A stretch of 64,000 nt of DNA from Planctomycetaceae bacterium (GTDB lineage Bacteria; Planctomycetota; Planctomycetia; Planctomycetales; Planctomycetaceae). The DNA is taken from contig JACKHO010000004.1 of assembly GCA_020638955.1 (NCBI GenBank), forward strand, positions 620,001 through 684,000, given 5' to 3'. A model generated the notes under the pieces. It was given only the letters and a program-made list of their open reading frames with translations. It did not search any database and was not told the origin of the DNA. The translations under genes were made by a program, and so were the position numbers. This document shows, piece after piece, positions 49,659-58,591 of this stretch; positions within the stretch are counted from its first letter, which is position 1; each line of letters opens with the position of its first letter.

Positions 49659-49767
49659 GAGGCGCTCCTGTTCAAAGGATTTGGTGGGACATGGGGGTGG
49701 TACGAGGCAGCCGTTTTTTGCTGCGTCACGGGGAGCGTAGCGGCTCCTGTTGAACTAATCAAGAATC

Positions 49768-49779
49768 AAAGAATTCTTT
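49768..49779. promoter_or_regulatory. Candidate Rrf2-type operator between hcp and its regulator
   Basis: AAAGAATTCTTT, a perfect 12-bp palindrome in the AT-rich intergenic region between the divergent hcp (start 49658) and Rrf2 gene (start 49862). NsrR-type regulators bind short AT-rich palindromes at such places. Position and symmetry are seen; binding is inferred. Confidence 0.4.
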
Positions 49780-49861
49780 TTCTTTATTTGTTTTGGGTTC
49801 TCATTTTGTGTAACCTGTGGGCCGCGTTGGTCTCACTTTGAATCTGGCAGCAGGTACTCGC

Positions 49862-50317
49862 ATGACTCCGTACGGAAAAGTCGCCCAGGCCGCGATTGCG
49901 TCGATGAGTCTGCTGGCGGAACGCTACTCACCCGATCAACCCTGCCGCTTGAACTCCCGACAAATCGGCGAGAACCGAAAACTCTCCCAGGCAATTGTCG
50001 CCAAAGTGCTGACGACCCTTTCCCAAATTGGACTGGTGACGGGCTCCCCAGGGCCGGGCGGTGGTTATGCACTGGCCCGAGCTCCCAAAGAGATTTCGCT
50101 GATGGAAGTCGTCGCACCGTTTGATCGACTCGACAGCACCCTCGTCTGCCCTTTCGGCGAAGGCTGGTGCGGCCACGGCCCCCAATGCCCCCTGCACGAA
50201 CAACTCGACGCCCTCCGCCAACGCATCACCAACTTCTTGGAACAGACAACGCTCGAACAATTCGAAGGCGTCGACTCGAGTGAACTGTCCTCAGTGCCGC
50301 TGATGAATTTGGAATGA
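49862..50317 (+). CDS. Rrf2-family regulator (NsrR/IscR-like, Fe-S)
   Basis: A 151-residue winged-helix protein: MTPYGKVAQAAIASMSLLAE helix, the recognition helix LNSRQIGENRKLSQAIVAKVLTTLS and wing LVTGSPGPGGGYAL, typical of Rrf2. The C-terminal segment has three Cys, Cys96, Cys103 and Cys109 (VCPFGEGWCGHGPQC), spaced like the [Fe-S] cluster ligands of NsrR and IscR. Located divergent to hcp, it likely represses hcp and responds to NO or redox state through the cluster; this is inferred from context. The ATG at 49862 is used; the frame extends to a TTG-free 49817 without support. The 151 residues are standard length. A 163-bp repeat follows at 50421. Confidence 0.9.
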   Translation: MTPYGKVAQAAIASMSLLAERYSPDQPCRLNSRQIGENRKLSQAIVAKVLTTLSQIGLVTGSPGPGGGYALARAPKEISLMEVVAPFDRLDSTLVCPFGEGWCGHGPQCPLHEQLDALRQRITNFLEQTTLEQFEGVDSSELSSVPLMNLE

Positions 50318-50721
50318 CGTACCTCATGGGACGGCGACGCTCATGGGACGGCGAGGTTCCCACCGAGCCGCATTTGTATATGCAGCCCTGAACCACATTC
50401 GCGGATCGTCATTTGCATGTCTTCTCCCCCTCCAGGGGGAGAAGATGGCCGACAGGCCAGATGAGGGGGCCGCGCGTTGCCAGCGCCTCACTTTTAGGTC
50501 ATTCGTCCCCCTCACCCCGGCCCTCTCCCCCACGTTGAAAGCCGCTTCAGAATTCCTCGTCCATTGTGGGGGAGAGGGGGAATTGTGAAGTCGTCGATAT
50601 CCAGCAGATGCACTCGGAAACTTGGCCTAGCCCGTTTTCGACTGACACGCGGCGCGGCGGTTGGTAATCTGGAGCCGCACCGGCGACGCGGTTTTTGAAC
50701 TCCAAACAAACAGGCGGGCTC
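50318..50721. other. 404-bp gene-free stretch with repeat element
   Basis: Between the Rrf2 gene and the KAP NTPase gene. It is occupied mostly by the 163-bp repeat copy at 50421-50583. Two short plus-strand repeats of CATGGGACGGCGA stand at 50325-50355. No gene seen. Confidence 0.6.
50421..50583 (+). repeat. 163-bp inverted repeat, left copy
   Basis: Begins with the hairpin CTTCTCCCC-CTCCAG-GGGGAGAAG and ends in CCATTGTGGGGGAGAGGGGG. Its reverse complement is at 54694-54856, also 163 bp, sharing the segments GATGGCCGACAGGCCAGATG, CCCCTCACCCCGGCCCTC and CGTCCATTGTGGGGGAGAG. This is a MITE/REP-like dispersed element. Confidence 0.85.
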
Positions 50722-53349
50722 ATGGCGGAACAAAAGGAACTAAGACTTCCGACAAGAGACGAGCTTTCGAAGCTGTCTCGGCGGGCTCTCGTTGCTTATG
50801 CGGTCCGATGCGCTTGGCGGGCATTTCCAGTGTTGGCGACTGGCGGCGACTTCTCCCACTGGCCGAAAGAAGACCGTGAACGGCACATTCGTTCTACTGA
50901 CGCAGCTCTCGTAAGTGCGATGCAATATGTGCTTGGGCAACGTGCCGTTTACGCCGACGCCGCCCTCGCAGCCCGCGCCGCCTACAACCGTGCCGCGTCC
51001 CGCGCAGCGTCCCGCGCAGCCCTCGCAGCCTCCGACGCCGCCTACGTCGCTGCTGAGGCCAACTCCCGTGCCGACTCCCGTGCCAACTCCCGTGCCGCCC
51101 GCGCCGCCCACGCCGCCCACGCCGCCCACGCATTAAACGTCTACGGGGAATTCGTCAAAGCAACTCAATCCGATTACCTGTTGTTGGTGAAAGCAAGGGA
51201 TAATGACAGGGCGGTCATCCAGGTGCTTGAAACACCGCTATTTGTGCACCCGCCGTTTCAGTGGGGCGAGTGGCGGTCCAAATTGCAGGGCGCGTTGCTG
51301 GGATTCGGCCTGGATTCCATTTGGCACCGCTTTGAGGCAGTCAACGGCGGCAGACTGATGGACGCCATGAACTGGGAAGAGGACCTTGCGCGTTGGCAAG
51401 CGTTAATGGAGGAGTACCAGCATAAAGAGAAGTCTTCGTCGCCGCTTGAATCAATGCCTCCGGAGACGGCGCCAATGGAAGCAGTGGACGATTCGCCTCT
51501 CGACGCAGTTGATGAGCCACCGCCACGAGGCTTCTCCCACCTACACGGCACACCCGTTTCACTCTCCGACGAAGTCGCCGAATCGGATTTGTTGGGGCGA
51601 ACACCGCTCATCAATGCCCTGACCCGGATGTTCATGGCTCCCCAGCAGGGAACGCCGTTTACAATTGCTCTGCTCGCCAACTGGGGGACGGGGAAGTCGA
51701 GTGTGTTGAATTTGGTCAAGAAGAAAATTCAGGTACGGGCGCGCCAACGGGTCCCAGATTCACCCGGCTACCGTGAATTTGATTTCGCGATGTTCAACGC
51801 CTGGGAGTATGAGAAGACCGACAGCATTGCGGCGGGGTTGGCACAGGAAGTTGTGAAGGGCATGATTGAGGGAGCCGGTTCCAAATGGGAACGAACGAAG
51901 CTCATTTTCTGGTTTTGCCTCCGGGAGTATCAGGCGAAGCTCGTGGCATGGCTCATGGGAATCAATGTATTCCTCATACTCCTGTTTGTTACGATTGCCT
52001 CGCCAGGTTTTCGCGATGTCCTGTTCTCCCTATTCAGTCCCAAGGAGGCGGGTGGACTGTCTGCCGTCGCGGTATGGGGGCTTTTGCTGGCAGCGTTGTA
52101 TCAGGGATGCCGACGGCTGGTGCTCTGGTGGGACGATGCAATTGTCCAGCAAGTGGATACGTACCTGAAGCTACCGAACTATGACAAGCAACTGGGCCTC
52201 ATCCCGCTGTTGCGACGCCAACTGAATTCCCTGTGTGCGATTCGGCTGGGATTTCCGCGTTGGAGTTTCTATCGCGAATCGATGCGTGGTGCCCGATTGT
52301 TCGTCCGGCTGCGTCGCTGGCTGCGCAAGTGGTATGCAAGTTTCGTTTCACGCGGACCGCGGCGGCTCATTGTCTTCGTGGACGATCTCGACCGCTGCGA
52401 CACCGAATGCATTGTCAGCACGTTTGACGCCGTGCGGCTGGTGATGGATCGAAAAGATGTCATTGTGGTGATTGCCATCGATCCCCGCATTGCCCTGAAG
52501 GCCATCGCCGAGCATTACGAAAAACTGGCTGATGATCCGAAGAGCGGCAAAGGTCGGACGAAGGAAGAAATCGCCCGTGACTACTTGGGGAAAATCATTC
52601 AGCTCCCAGTCCAGCTCAGCCCACCGCATCCTGTGAATCTGGAAGAGTTCATCCAGCAGCGGCTGTTCCCAGATGTGAAGATGTCCGAGACAGCCGAAAC
52701 ATCAGGGGGTGATACTTCCGAGTCTGATTCTACCGGTGAACGGAAAGCAGCCGTCAGCGGAACGTACACCCCCAATCAGGAGAACCCGGGCGATGACCCG
52801 CCTTTGCCTGTGGCTGTTGCGGCTGGTGAAGAATTGCCACCGGTGGTAGAACGATATCCACAGAAGGAAGACCCGCGCCCCATCCCCACCGCCGAGGAAG
52901 ATGCACACATCCTGCAGGAAACGCCCGACGAAGTTCGGCTGTTTACGAGGCTGGCTGATGGTCTCGATATCCACAATCCCCGCCGCCTGACGCGACTGAG
53001 GAATTCGTACCGGCTGCTGAAATTCATTGTGGCGGAAAAGCCGAGCCTGTATGACGGCACGCCGGTGGAAGACAGCGATGAAATGGCCCGCTGCACATTC
53101 CTGCTCAACGCCCTGTTCTGGTTTGAGTTCATCGGACAGTGCTCGCAGGAGGATCGCGATTTGTGCAAGCAATACTTTGAGAAAGGCAATACGAATTTGC
53201 CGAAAGTGATGTATCAGACTTGGAAGGACCAGGAAGTTGCGGACATCCGCACGGCAAGGTCATCACCCCTGTTCCGTCAAATCCAGTCACTCGTGCTGCC
53301 GCATGACATTGCAGGACACAACGGCTACGCCGATGGGGAAGCGGAGTAA
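50722..53349 (+). CDS. KAP-family membrane P-loop NTPase with Ala-rich repeat domain
   Basis: An 875-residue protein. Residues 1-75 are helical; 79-138 form a low-complexity run of AA(R/H)-type triplets (AASRAASRAALAASDAAYV, HAAHAAHA). The KAP NTPase domain has Walker A ANWGTGKSS (about 320-328) and Walker B LIVFVDDLDRC (about 549-559), and between them two membrane spans (about 407-428 and 443-461), the standard insertion of KAP proteins. The C-terminus ends with a helical NTPase lid and an acidic linker. KAP proteins include phage-exclusion factors such as PifA and are suspected defence or membrane-scaffold ATPases. ATG 50722; a TTG at 50695 is alternative. It is flanked by an inverted repeat pair with the next gene. 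Confidence 0.88.
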   Translation: MAEQKELRLPTRDELSKLSRRALVAYAVRCAWRAFPVLATGGDFSHWPKEDRERHIRSTDAALVSAMQYVLGQRAVYADAALAARAAYNRAASRAASRAALAASDAAYVAAEANSRADSRANSRAARAAHAAHAAHALNVYGEFVKATQSDYLLLVKARDNDRAVIQVLETPLFVHPPFQWGEWRSKLQGALLGFGLDSIWHRFEAVNGGRLMDAMNWEEDLARWQALMEEYQHKEKSSSPLESMPPETAPMEAVDDSPLDAVDEPPPRGFSHLHGTPVSLSDEVAESDLLGRTPLINALTRMFMAPQQGTPFTIALLANWGTGKSSVLNLVKKKIQVRARQRVPDSPGYREFDFAMFNAWEYEKTDSIAAGLAQEVVKGMIEGAGSKWERTKLIFWFCLREYQAKLVAWLMGINVFLILLFVTIASPGFRDVLFSLFSPKEAGGLSAVAVWGLLLAALYQGCRRLVLWWDDAIVQQVDTYLKLPNYDKQLGLIPLLRRQLNSLCAIRLGFPRWSFYRESMRGARLFVRLRRWLRKWYASFVSRGPRRLIVFVDDLDRCDTECIVSTFDAVRLVMDRKDVIVVIAIDPRIALKAIAEHYEKLADDPKSGKGRTKEEIARDYLGKIIQLPVQLSPPHPVNLEEFIQQRLFPDVKMSETAETSGGDTSESDSTGERKAAVSGTYTPNQENPGDDPPLPVAVAAGEELPPVVERYPQKEDPRPIPTAEEDAHILQETPDEVRLFTRLADGLDIHNPRRLTRLRNSYRLLKFIVAEKPSLYDGTPVEDSDEMARCTFLLNALFWFEFIGQCSQEDRDLCKQYFEKGNTNLPKVMYQTWKDQEVADIRTARSSPLFRQIQSLVLPHDIAGHNGYADGEAE

Positions 53350-53378
53350 TTCGGTCGGGGTCAGCGCCAAGGTTCGCA

Positions 53379-54533
53379 TCAATTCCCGAATTCCTGAATC
53401 GCAGCCTGGCGGAAGGCGTCCTGGCTTTTGCCGCCATCGCCGGGGAAGCCGGCGTGTTGGACGAGCCAGATGAAAATGAGGCCCTGGTCTTTGTCGAAGT
53501 AGGAATTAGTGGAGTACGCACCGCCGTGGCCGAAGCGGTTGCCGCCTGTGGAGAAGCCGAATCCGTACTCGGTCTGCACGCCGTCGGGAGTTTGCTTGCT
53601 GGTCAGCGTGGCGACTGATTCGGCAGAGACGTAGCGATGTCCGTCGAGTTCACCGCCGTTGGCGAGCATTTGGTAGAAGCGAACCATGTCGGAGGCGGTG
53701 GAGAAGAGGCCGCCCGCCGGCATGGGATAGCGGTCTTCCCTCTTCGACAGCGGATACTGCACCTGCGAGATGGTTGTGGCTTCGAGTCCCTTGCCGCCTT
53801 GCCCCGGTTTGTAAGAGGTCGCCACGCGGGCGGCCTGCTCTTCGGTGGGCCAGAATGTGGTGTCATTCATTTGCAGTGGCTTGAACAGTCGCTCGTCGAG
53901 GAACGACTCGAACGATTGCCCGGTGACGACTTCGATGATGCGGGCCGCAGTATTAATGCCGGCGTTGCTGTACTGGTATTTCGAGTCGGGCTCGAAATCG
54001 AGTGGCGTCATGGCGTAGCTGCGAACTCGATCGGCCAGGGGGAAGCGGTCGAGTGTGGGAACTTCAATGGCGGAGCGAAACGGGAGTCCGCTGGTGTGCG
54101 AGAGAATGTTCTTCACCGTAATGGGATGCACCGGCTTACGGAGCAGCACATGGTTTTCATCTTTCTCGACAACCACCATTTGCCCGGCAAACTCGGGGAG
54201 ATACTTCTCAACGGGATCATTCACATTCACCTTGCCTTCGTCGACGAGCATCATGAGGGCGGTCGCCGTAATCGGCTTGGACTGTGAGGCAATCCAGAAC
54301 ATGGAATCGGTCCGCATGGCCGCATTCTCTTCCCGGTTCGCAAATCCCACTGCTGAAAGGTTCAGCACCTTGTCGGGAGTCGCCACGAGCATGACGGCCC
54401 CGGCCAGTTCCTCACGCTCAACATACGGCTGCACTGCGGCGGTAATCGCGGGCGAGGCGGGTTGTTCCGCGAAAGCGCGAAACGGCACAAGAACGCTGAC
54501 GAGCGACGCGATCAGGATAACGCGAGATAACAT
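53379..54533 (-). CDS. Exported serine hydrolase (class C beta-lactamase-like)
   Basis: A 384-residue protein with a signal peptide (MLSRVILIASLVSVLVPFRAFA). It carries the penicillin-recognising serine hydrolase triad: SxxK in WIASQSKPITATALMMLVDEG (the Ser is the nucleophile), YSN in KYQYSNAGINTAAR, and the third motif HGGAYSTN in place of KTG. Families of this type include esterases, D-aminopeptidases and beta-lactamase-related proteins; the HGG end is common in planctomycete copies and does not by itself show lactamase activity. ATG 54533 with CGGAG upstream. It is convergent with the KAP gene (29 bp between stops). The 163-bp repeat lies upstream. Confidence 0.92.
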   Translation of the reverse strand: MLSRVILIASLVSVLVPFRAFAEQPASPAITAAVQPYVEREELAGAVMLVATPDKVLNLSAVGFANREENAAMRTDSMFWIASQSKPITATALMMLVDEGKVNVNDPVEKYLPEFAGQMVVVEKDENHVLLRKPVHPITVKNILSHTSGLPFRSAIEVPTLDRFPLADRVRSYAMTPLDFEPDSKYQYSNAGINTAARIIEVVTGQSFESFLDERLFKPLQMNDTTFWPTEEQAARVATSYKPGQGGKGLEATTISQVQYPLSKREDRYPMPAGGLFSTASDMVRFYQMLANGGELDGHRYVSAESVATLTSKQTPDGVQTEYGFGFSTGGNRFGHGGAYSTNSYFDKDQGLIFIWLVQHAGFPGDGGKSQDAFRQAAIQEFGN

Positions 54534-55034
54534 GAATACTCCGAGGAGATGGATATGATGACAAATCGTTTCGATTCACCCATCGGAAAGTTGGGCGAGC
54601 GGTCGAAAGTGTAGCGAGCGTCTGTTGGTAACACGATGGATACCGGGCCACTGGATCGAAGCTGGAGGTGTCAAAAACTGTGATCTATTTCAAACTCCCC
54701 CTCTCCCCCACAATGGACGATGCGTTGTCTTGTCAACTTCAACGTGGGGGAGGGCCGGGGTGAGGGGGCAAAATTTATAGAATTGATGCGTGGGCAACGC
54801 TCGCCCCCCTCATCTGGCCTGTCGGCCATCTTCTCCCCAAGACTTTGGGGGAGAAGAACCACCATCATGCGTCGGAAACGCCGATCCACGCTCGCCATGT
54901 AATTCAAACAGTGCATCTTTTCCTCAACGGAACACTGGACGAATGGCAGGCAGTTCGCGAGAGTTTGCGAATCGCCGCCGGATGCGTTTCATCGGCGCTG
55001 TCATACTGTAATACGTTCCTCAAACGGCACATTG
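54534..55034. other. 501-bp gene-free stretch with repeat element
   Basis: Contains the inverted right copy of the 163-bp element (54694-54856). The rest lies upstream of two divergent genes (serine hydrolase, PatB-like) and should hold their promoters; no clear promoter boxes seen. Confidence 0.6.
54694..54856 (-). repeat. 163-bp inverted repeat, right copy
   Basis: Reverse complement of the element at 50421-50583, from CTCCCCCTCTCCCCCAC to GGGGGAGAAG. Same length, similar sequence with many substitutions. Together the pair frames 54583 minus 50694 bases' worth of sequence, holding the KAP NTPase and serine hydrolase genes. Confidence 0.85.
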
Positions 55035-56195
55035 ATGTCTTCCTTCGATTTCGACGAACTTCCCGAACGGCGCGGCACTGGCTCCATCAAATGGGAGCGT
55101 TACCCCGACTACACTCCCTTCTGGGTGGCAGACATGGACTTCGTGTCGCCTCCCTGTGTTGTCGAGGCGCTGCAGAACCGCGTGGCACAAGGCGTGTTTG
55201 GTTATGCGCATCCTCACGATGGATTGATTGAGTCCGTACTCGGCTACCTGGAAAGGATGCATGGGGCTGAGGTCGCGAAAGTAGACCTTATTCACTTGCC
55301 CGGAATGGTTCCCGCGCTGAGTATTGCCTGTCGCGCGTTCTGCGAGCCGGGCGATGCGGTGATGATCAACTCGCCCGTTTACTATCCGTTCTTCGATGTC
55401 GCGTCCGACGCAGGTGCCGAGGTCATCGACGTGCCACACATCCGAGACGAAGTCACCTGGCGTTTCAACTGGGATGCCATGGAAGCAGCCATCACACCGC
55501 GCACGCGCGTGCTCATTCTCTGCAATCCCCAAAATCCCCTGGGGCGAGCGTACACGGAGCATGAAATCGTGCAATTGGCTGAGTTCTGCGCGAAACACAA
55601 CTTGGTGCTGGTGTCTGACGAAATCCACTGCGATCTCATTCTCGATCCTCAACAACAGCACTTCAGCACGCTGCGGCTGCCGGAGGAGTTTCGTCAACAA
55701 CTGGTGACGCTGCAGGCTCCCAGCAAGACGTACAACATTGCCGGACTGGGCTACTCATTTGCGGTCATTGAAAACCCCGAGACGCGTCGGAAGTTCATCA
55801 AGGCACAGGGACGAACACTGCCGGAAATCAATTTGCTGGCGATGGTGGCCGCGGAAGCCGCCTATCGAGACGGTGAACCGTGGCGGCAGGAACTCATTAC
55901 GTATTTGCGAGGTAACCGCGATGTGCTCGCTGAGTTCATTCAAAATGAAATTCCCGAACTGACAATCCACGAGCACGCGGCGACGTACTTGTACTGGATT
56001 GACTGTTCGCGACTGGATATATGCGTCAAACCAAGTCGGTTCTTCGCCGAGCAGGCGGGAATTTTCCTCTCTGACGGAACACCCTTCGGTGGCCCCCAGC
56101 ATGTACGATTCAACTTCGGCTGCCCGCGCGATCACATGCTGAAAGGCCTGCATGCCATGCGGGACGCTGTGAAAAGGAATTCCAACCACGCTTAG
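55035..56195 (+). CDS. patB: PatB/MalY-family PLP enzyme (cystathionine beta-lyase type)
   Basis: A 386-residue fold-type I aminotransferase-like enzyme: N-terminal FWVADMDFVSPP (typical of MalY/PatB), PGMVPALSIACRAF, NPQNPLGRAYTEHE (substrate/cofactor loop), VSDEIHCDLIL with the PLP-binding Asp, and Lys231 in APSKTYNIAGLGYSF (Schiff base). It ends with RFNFGCPRDHMLKGL (carboxylate-binding Arg). Members cleave cystathionine or cysteine conjugates by beta-elimination; MalY also represses the maltose system in E. coli. The ATG at 55035 is used (TTG before it). 41 bp before the sulfatase gene and probably co-transcribed. Function is inferred from family; the symbol is tentative. Confidence 0.9.
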   Translation: MSSFDFDELPERRGTGSIKWERYPDYTPFWVADMDFVSPPCVVEALQNRVAQGVFGYAHPHDGLIESVLGYLERMHGAEVAKVDLIHLPGMVPALSIACRAFCEPGDAVMINSPVYYPFFDVASDAGAEVIDVPHIRDEVTWRFNWDAMEAAITPRTRVLILCNPQNPLGRAYTEHEIVQLAEFCAKHNLVLVSDEIHCDLILDPQQQHFSTLRLPEEFRQQLVTLQAPSKTYNIAGLGYSFAVIENPETRRKFIKAQGRTLPEINLLAMVAAEAAYRDGEPWRQELITYLRGNRDVLAEFIQNEIPELTIHEHAATYLYWIDCSRLDICVKPSRFFAEQAGIFLSDGTPFGGPQHVRFNFGCPRDHMLKGLHAMRDAVKRNSNHA

Positions 56196-56236
56196 TTGTT
56201 CGTTGGCAGAGCTTTCACCACAACCGGATGCCCCTA

Positions 56237-58183
56237 ATGAAGTCACGAATTCTCTCGCTGTTTGGTCTGGTCGTGTTGGTCAGTTGTCTGTCGGTCCAAG
56301 CGGCGGAGCGTCCCAATGTTGTGATTTTTCTCGTCGACGACATGGGCTGGATGGACAGCACGCCGTATGGTTCTCAGTACTACGAGACGCCGAACATGCA
56401 GCGGCTGGCCAAACAGTCGATGCGATTTACCGACGCCTACGCGCTGCCGCTCTGTTCGCCGACCCGTGCATCCATTCTCACCGGGCAGTATTCGTCGCGG
56501 CATCGAGTCACGTCGGCTTCGGGGCATCAGCCAGCTGCGGCCACAGATGCCTCACCCTATCCCAGCTCGGCACCAGCCACGAAGCCGCTGATTTACGCCA
56601 ACAGCAAGAATTATCTCGACCCCAGTCTGACCACGCTGGCTGAGGTGCTGCAGCAGGCGAATTATCGCACGGGGCATTTCGGGAAGTGGCACCTGGGGCT
56701 CAGCCAGGAACACTGGCCCGACAAGCAAGGGTTTGATGTTGCGTTTCATGCGCAGCCAAGTCCCGGGCCGCCTAGCTACTTTTCTCCATATGCTGTCTCT
56801 CCCGACGGAAAGCCGAGTGGACAACATCATGTTGGGACAATCACGGACGGACCCGAGGGTGAGTACATCACAGACCGCCTGACCGACGAAGCGATTCGAT
56901 TCATCGAAGCCAGTAAGGACCAGCCGTTCTATCTCAACTTCTGGCACTACGGCGTGCACGGTCCCTGGGGACATAAAGAAGAATACACCCGCGAGTTCGC
57001 CAAGAAATCCGATCCTCGCGGCGAGCAACGGAATCCCATTATGGCCTCCATGCTCAAGAGTGTTGATGAGAGCCTTGGTCGCGTGCTCGATAAGCTCGAT
57101 GAACTCAAACTCACTGACAACACGCTGTTTATTTTCTACTCCGACAACGGTGGTAATACGCATAGCAACACTCCCGACAGCCGGGAAATGCAGAACATTA
57201 AGCCGGGACACAAGAAGTGGGATTTCGTGCAGGACTGGAAAAAATGGGCGGGGCCGGAAGCCCCCACAAACAACGCCCCGCTGCGGGAAGGAAAAGGCCG
57301 CATTTACGAGGGCGGTCAACGCGTGCCGATGATGGTTCGCTGGCCCGAACAAATCAAAGCAAATTCAACAACCGGTGCAGTCGTGGGGCCGATTGATCTA
57401 TTCCCAACAGTGCTCGATGCCGTGGGTATTGAGTCGCCACCGAGTCACATTGTTGATGGAGAATCGCTCCTGCCGGTGCTGACGCAGTCGGGGCAGTTGA
57501 AGCGGAAGGCGTACTTCACCTGGTTCCCGCATTTGGTTCCCGCCGTTTCTGTTCGTCAGGGAGACTGGAAACTCATTCATCGTTTCGAACCGCATGTGAG
57601 CTACCCAGAATTGCTGGAGTTGTACAACCTGAAAGATGACATTGGCGAGACGGTCAACCTCGCGAACGAGCATCCGGAGAAGGTGCAGGAACTCGAGTCG
57701 CTCATTGTCGAATTCATGGCGTCAACCGGCGCTCTTGCGCCAAAGCTGAATCCTGCCTATCGTGAGACGCCCGCGAAGGACAACACTACTGGACTCGTCG
57801 CTCGCTTGTGTGAACTGCATCAGGAGGAGGGGCATCTGCGAATTACCGGAACGGGTGCAGCACCGTTTCTGGGGACTGCTCAAATGAAGTTGAGCGGCGA
57901 CGTCACCCTGAAAATGGTTGTCCGTTCGACAGCGGGTGGTGAGGGACGTGTTCATTGGAAAACGCCCGCGCAAGACAACTTCCCCAAAGATGAACAGTTG
58001 GTGAAGTTCCAAATCCCGGCGGGCGAGGACTGGCAGACGGTCACGGTGTCGCTGTCCATTCCCGAACAACCACAGGTTGTGCGTCTCTATCTGCCCGTGC
58101 AGGACCATCCTCTCGACGTTCGTTCTATCGAGTATTCGGACAAGGGCGGACGCAAGCGAGCTTGGGATTTCACTGCACGATGA
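56237..58183 (+). CDS. Exported sulfatase (formylglycine type)
   Basis: A 648-residue arylsulfatase-family enzyme. After a signal peptide (MKSRILSLFGLVVLVSCLSVQAA) come PNVVIFLVDDMGWMD (metal-binding Asp34/Asp35), and the formylglycine motif LCSPTRASILTG (Cys73-x-Pro-x-Arg), which needs a maturase to make formylglycine. Further conserved parts are GKWHLGL, GVHGPWGHKEEY, YSDNGGNTHSN and RVPMMVRWP. The last 150 residues form a beta-rich domain with a CBM-like appearance. It would remove sulfate from sulfated sugars. Planctomycetes have many such genes. The ATG at 56237 is chosen; ATG 56228 is possible. It lies 41 bp after the PatB-like gene. Terminator not seen. Confidence 0.94.
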   Translation: MKSRILSLFGLVVLVSCLSVQAAERPNVVIFLVDDMGWMDSTPYGSQYYETPNMQRLAKQSMRFTDAYALPLCSPTRASILTGQYSSRHRVTSASGHQPAAATDASPYPSSAPATKPLIYANSKNYLDPSLTTLAEVLQQANYRTGHFGKWHLGLSQEHWPDKQGFDVAFHAQPSPGPPSYFSPYAVSPDGKPSGQHHVGTITDGPEGEYITDRLTDEAIRFIEASKDQPFYLNFWHYGVHGPWGHKEEYTREFAKKSDPRGEQRNPIMASMLKSVDESLGRVLDKLDELKLTDNTLFIFYSDNGGNTHSNTPDSREMQNIKPGHKKWDFVQDWKKWAGPEAPTNNAPLREGKGRIYEGGQRVPMMVRWPEQIKANSTTGAVVGPIDLFPTVLDAVGIESPPSHIVDGESLLPVLTQSGQLKRKAYFTWFPHLVPAVSVRQGDWKLIHRFEPHVSYPELLELYNLKDDIGETVNLANEHPEKVQELESLIVEFMASTGALAPKLNPAYRETPAKDNTTGLVARLCELHQEEGHLRITGTGAAPFLGTAQMKLSGDVTLKMVVRSTAGGEGRVHWKTPAQDNFPKDEQLVKFQIPAGEDWQTVTVSLSIPEQPQVVRLYLPVQDHPLDVRSIEYSDKGGRKRAWDFTAR

Positions 58184-58591
58184 TGGGCGTAATACCGTGT
58201 GAAATCCTCATATTCCGCACAACGCGTTCGAATTCGTGAGCACAAGAGGACTGATGGCCAGGTTGTCCAAACGGCCGAAAGTATCAACTCGCTCTACACA
58301 TCAGTTTCAACCGATACTATGATTTGATGAGATCATCCTCCACTCCTTGTAGGGTGCGTGGAACAAGTCAACCTCGTTCGGTGGGTTACGTCCGCATGTG
58401 GGACTTTCCATCAAGCGAGCCACTTTGTTGCATTGAGTGACTTGTGTAACGCACCACACAACTTGCGGCGGACTTCACCCACCCTACGGCTACTCGTAAT
58501 ACGTACCGCACAGCCCAAGGCGAACGCCCCCACCCTATGACTGATCCCAGTACACAGCTGGAATCAGGTCGTCATTTTGGCAGAAGCAGCT
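58184..58591. other. 408-bp gene-free stretch with inverted-repeat element
   Basis: Between the sulfatase and DUF1501 genes. The central 139-bp element at 58349-58487 has terminal inverted repeats; the remainder shows no gene or known motif. Confidence 0.6.
58349..58487. repeat. 139-bp MITE-like inverted-repeat element
   Basis: Starts GTAGGGTGCGTGG and ends CCCACCCTAC; ends are inverted repeats (GTAGGGTG), and internal parts pair (GTAACGCACC / GGTGGGTTACG region). No open frame. It resembles mobile miniature elements of planctomycetes; the terminal GTAGGG resembles the GTAGG ends of the REP-like elements elsewhere in this window. Confidence 0.6.

Noticed and set aside
48894..49841. A 315-codon plus-strand frame opposite hcp
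   Set aside because: hcp on the minus strand has Fe-S ligands and a ribosome-binding site; the antisense frame is His-rich and unlike any family.
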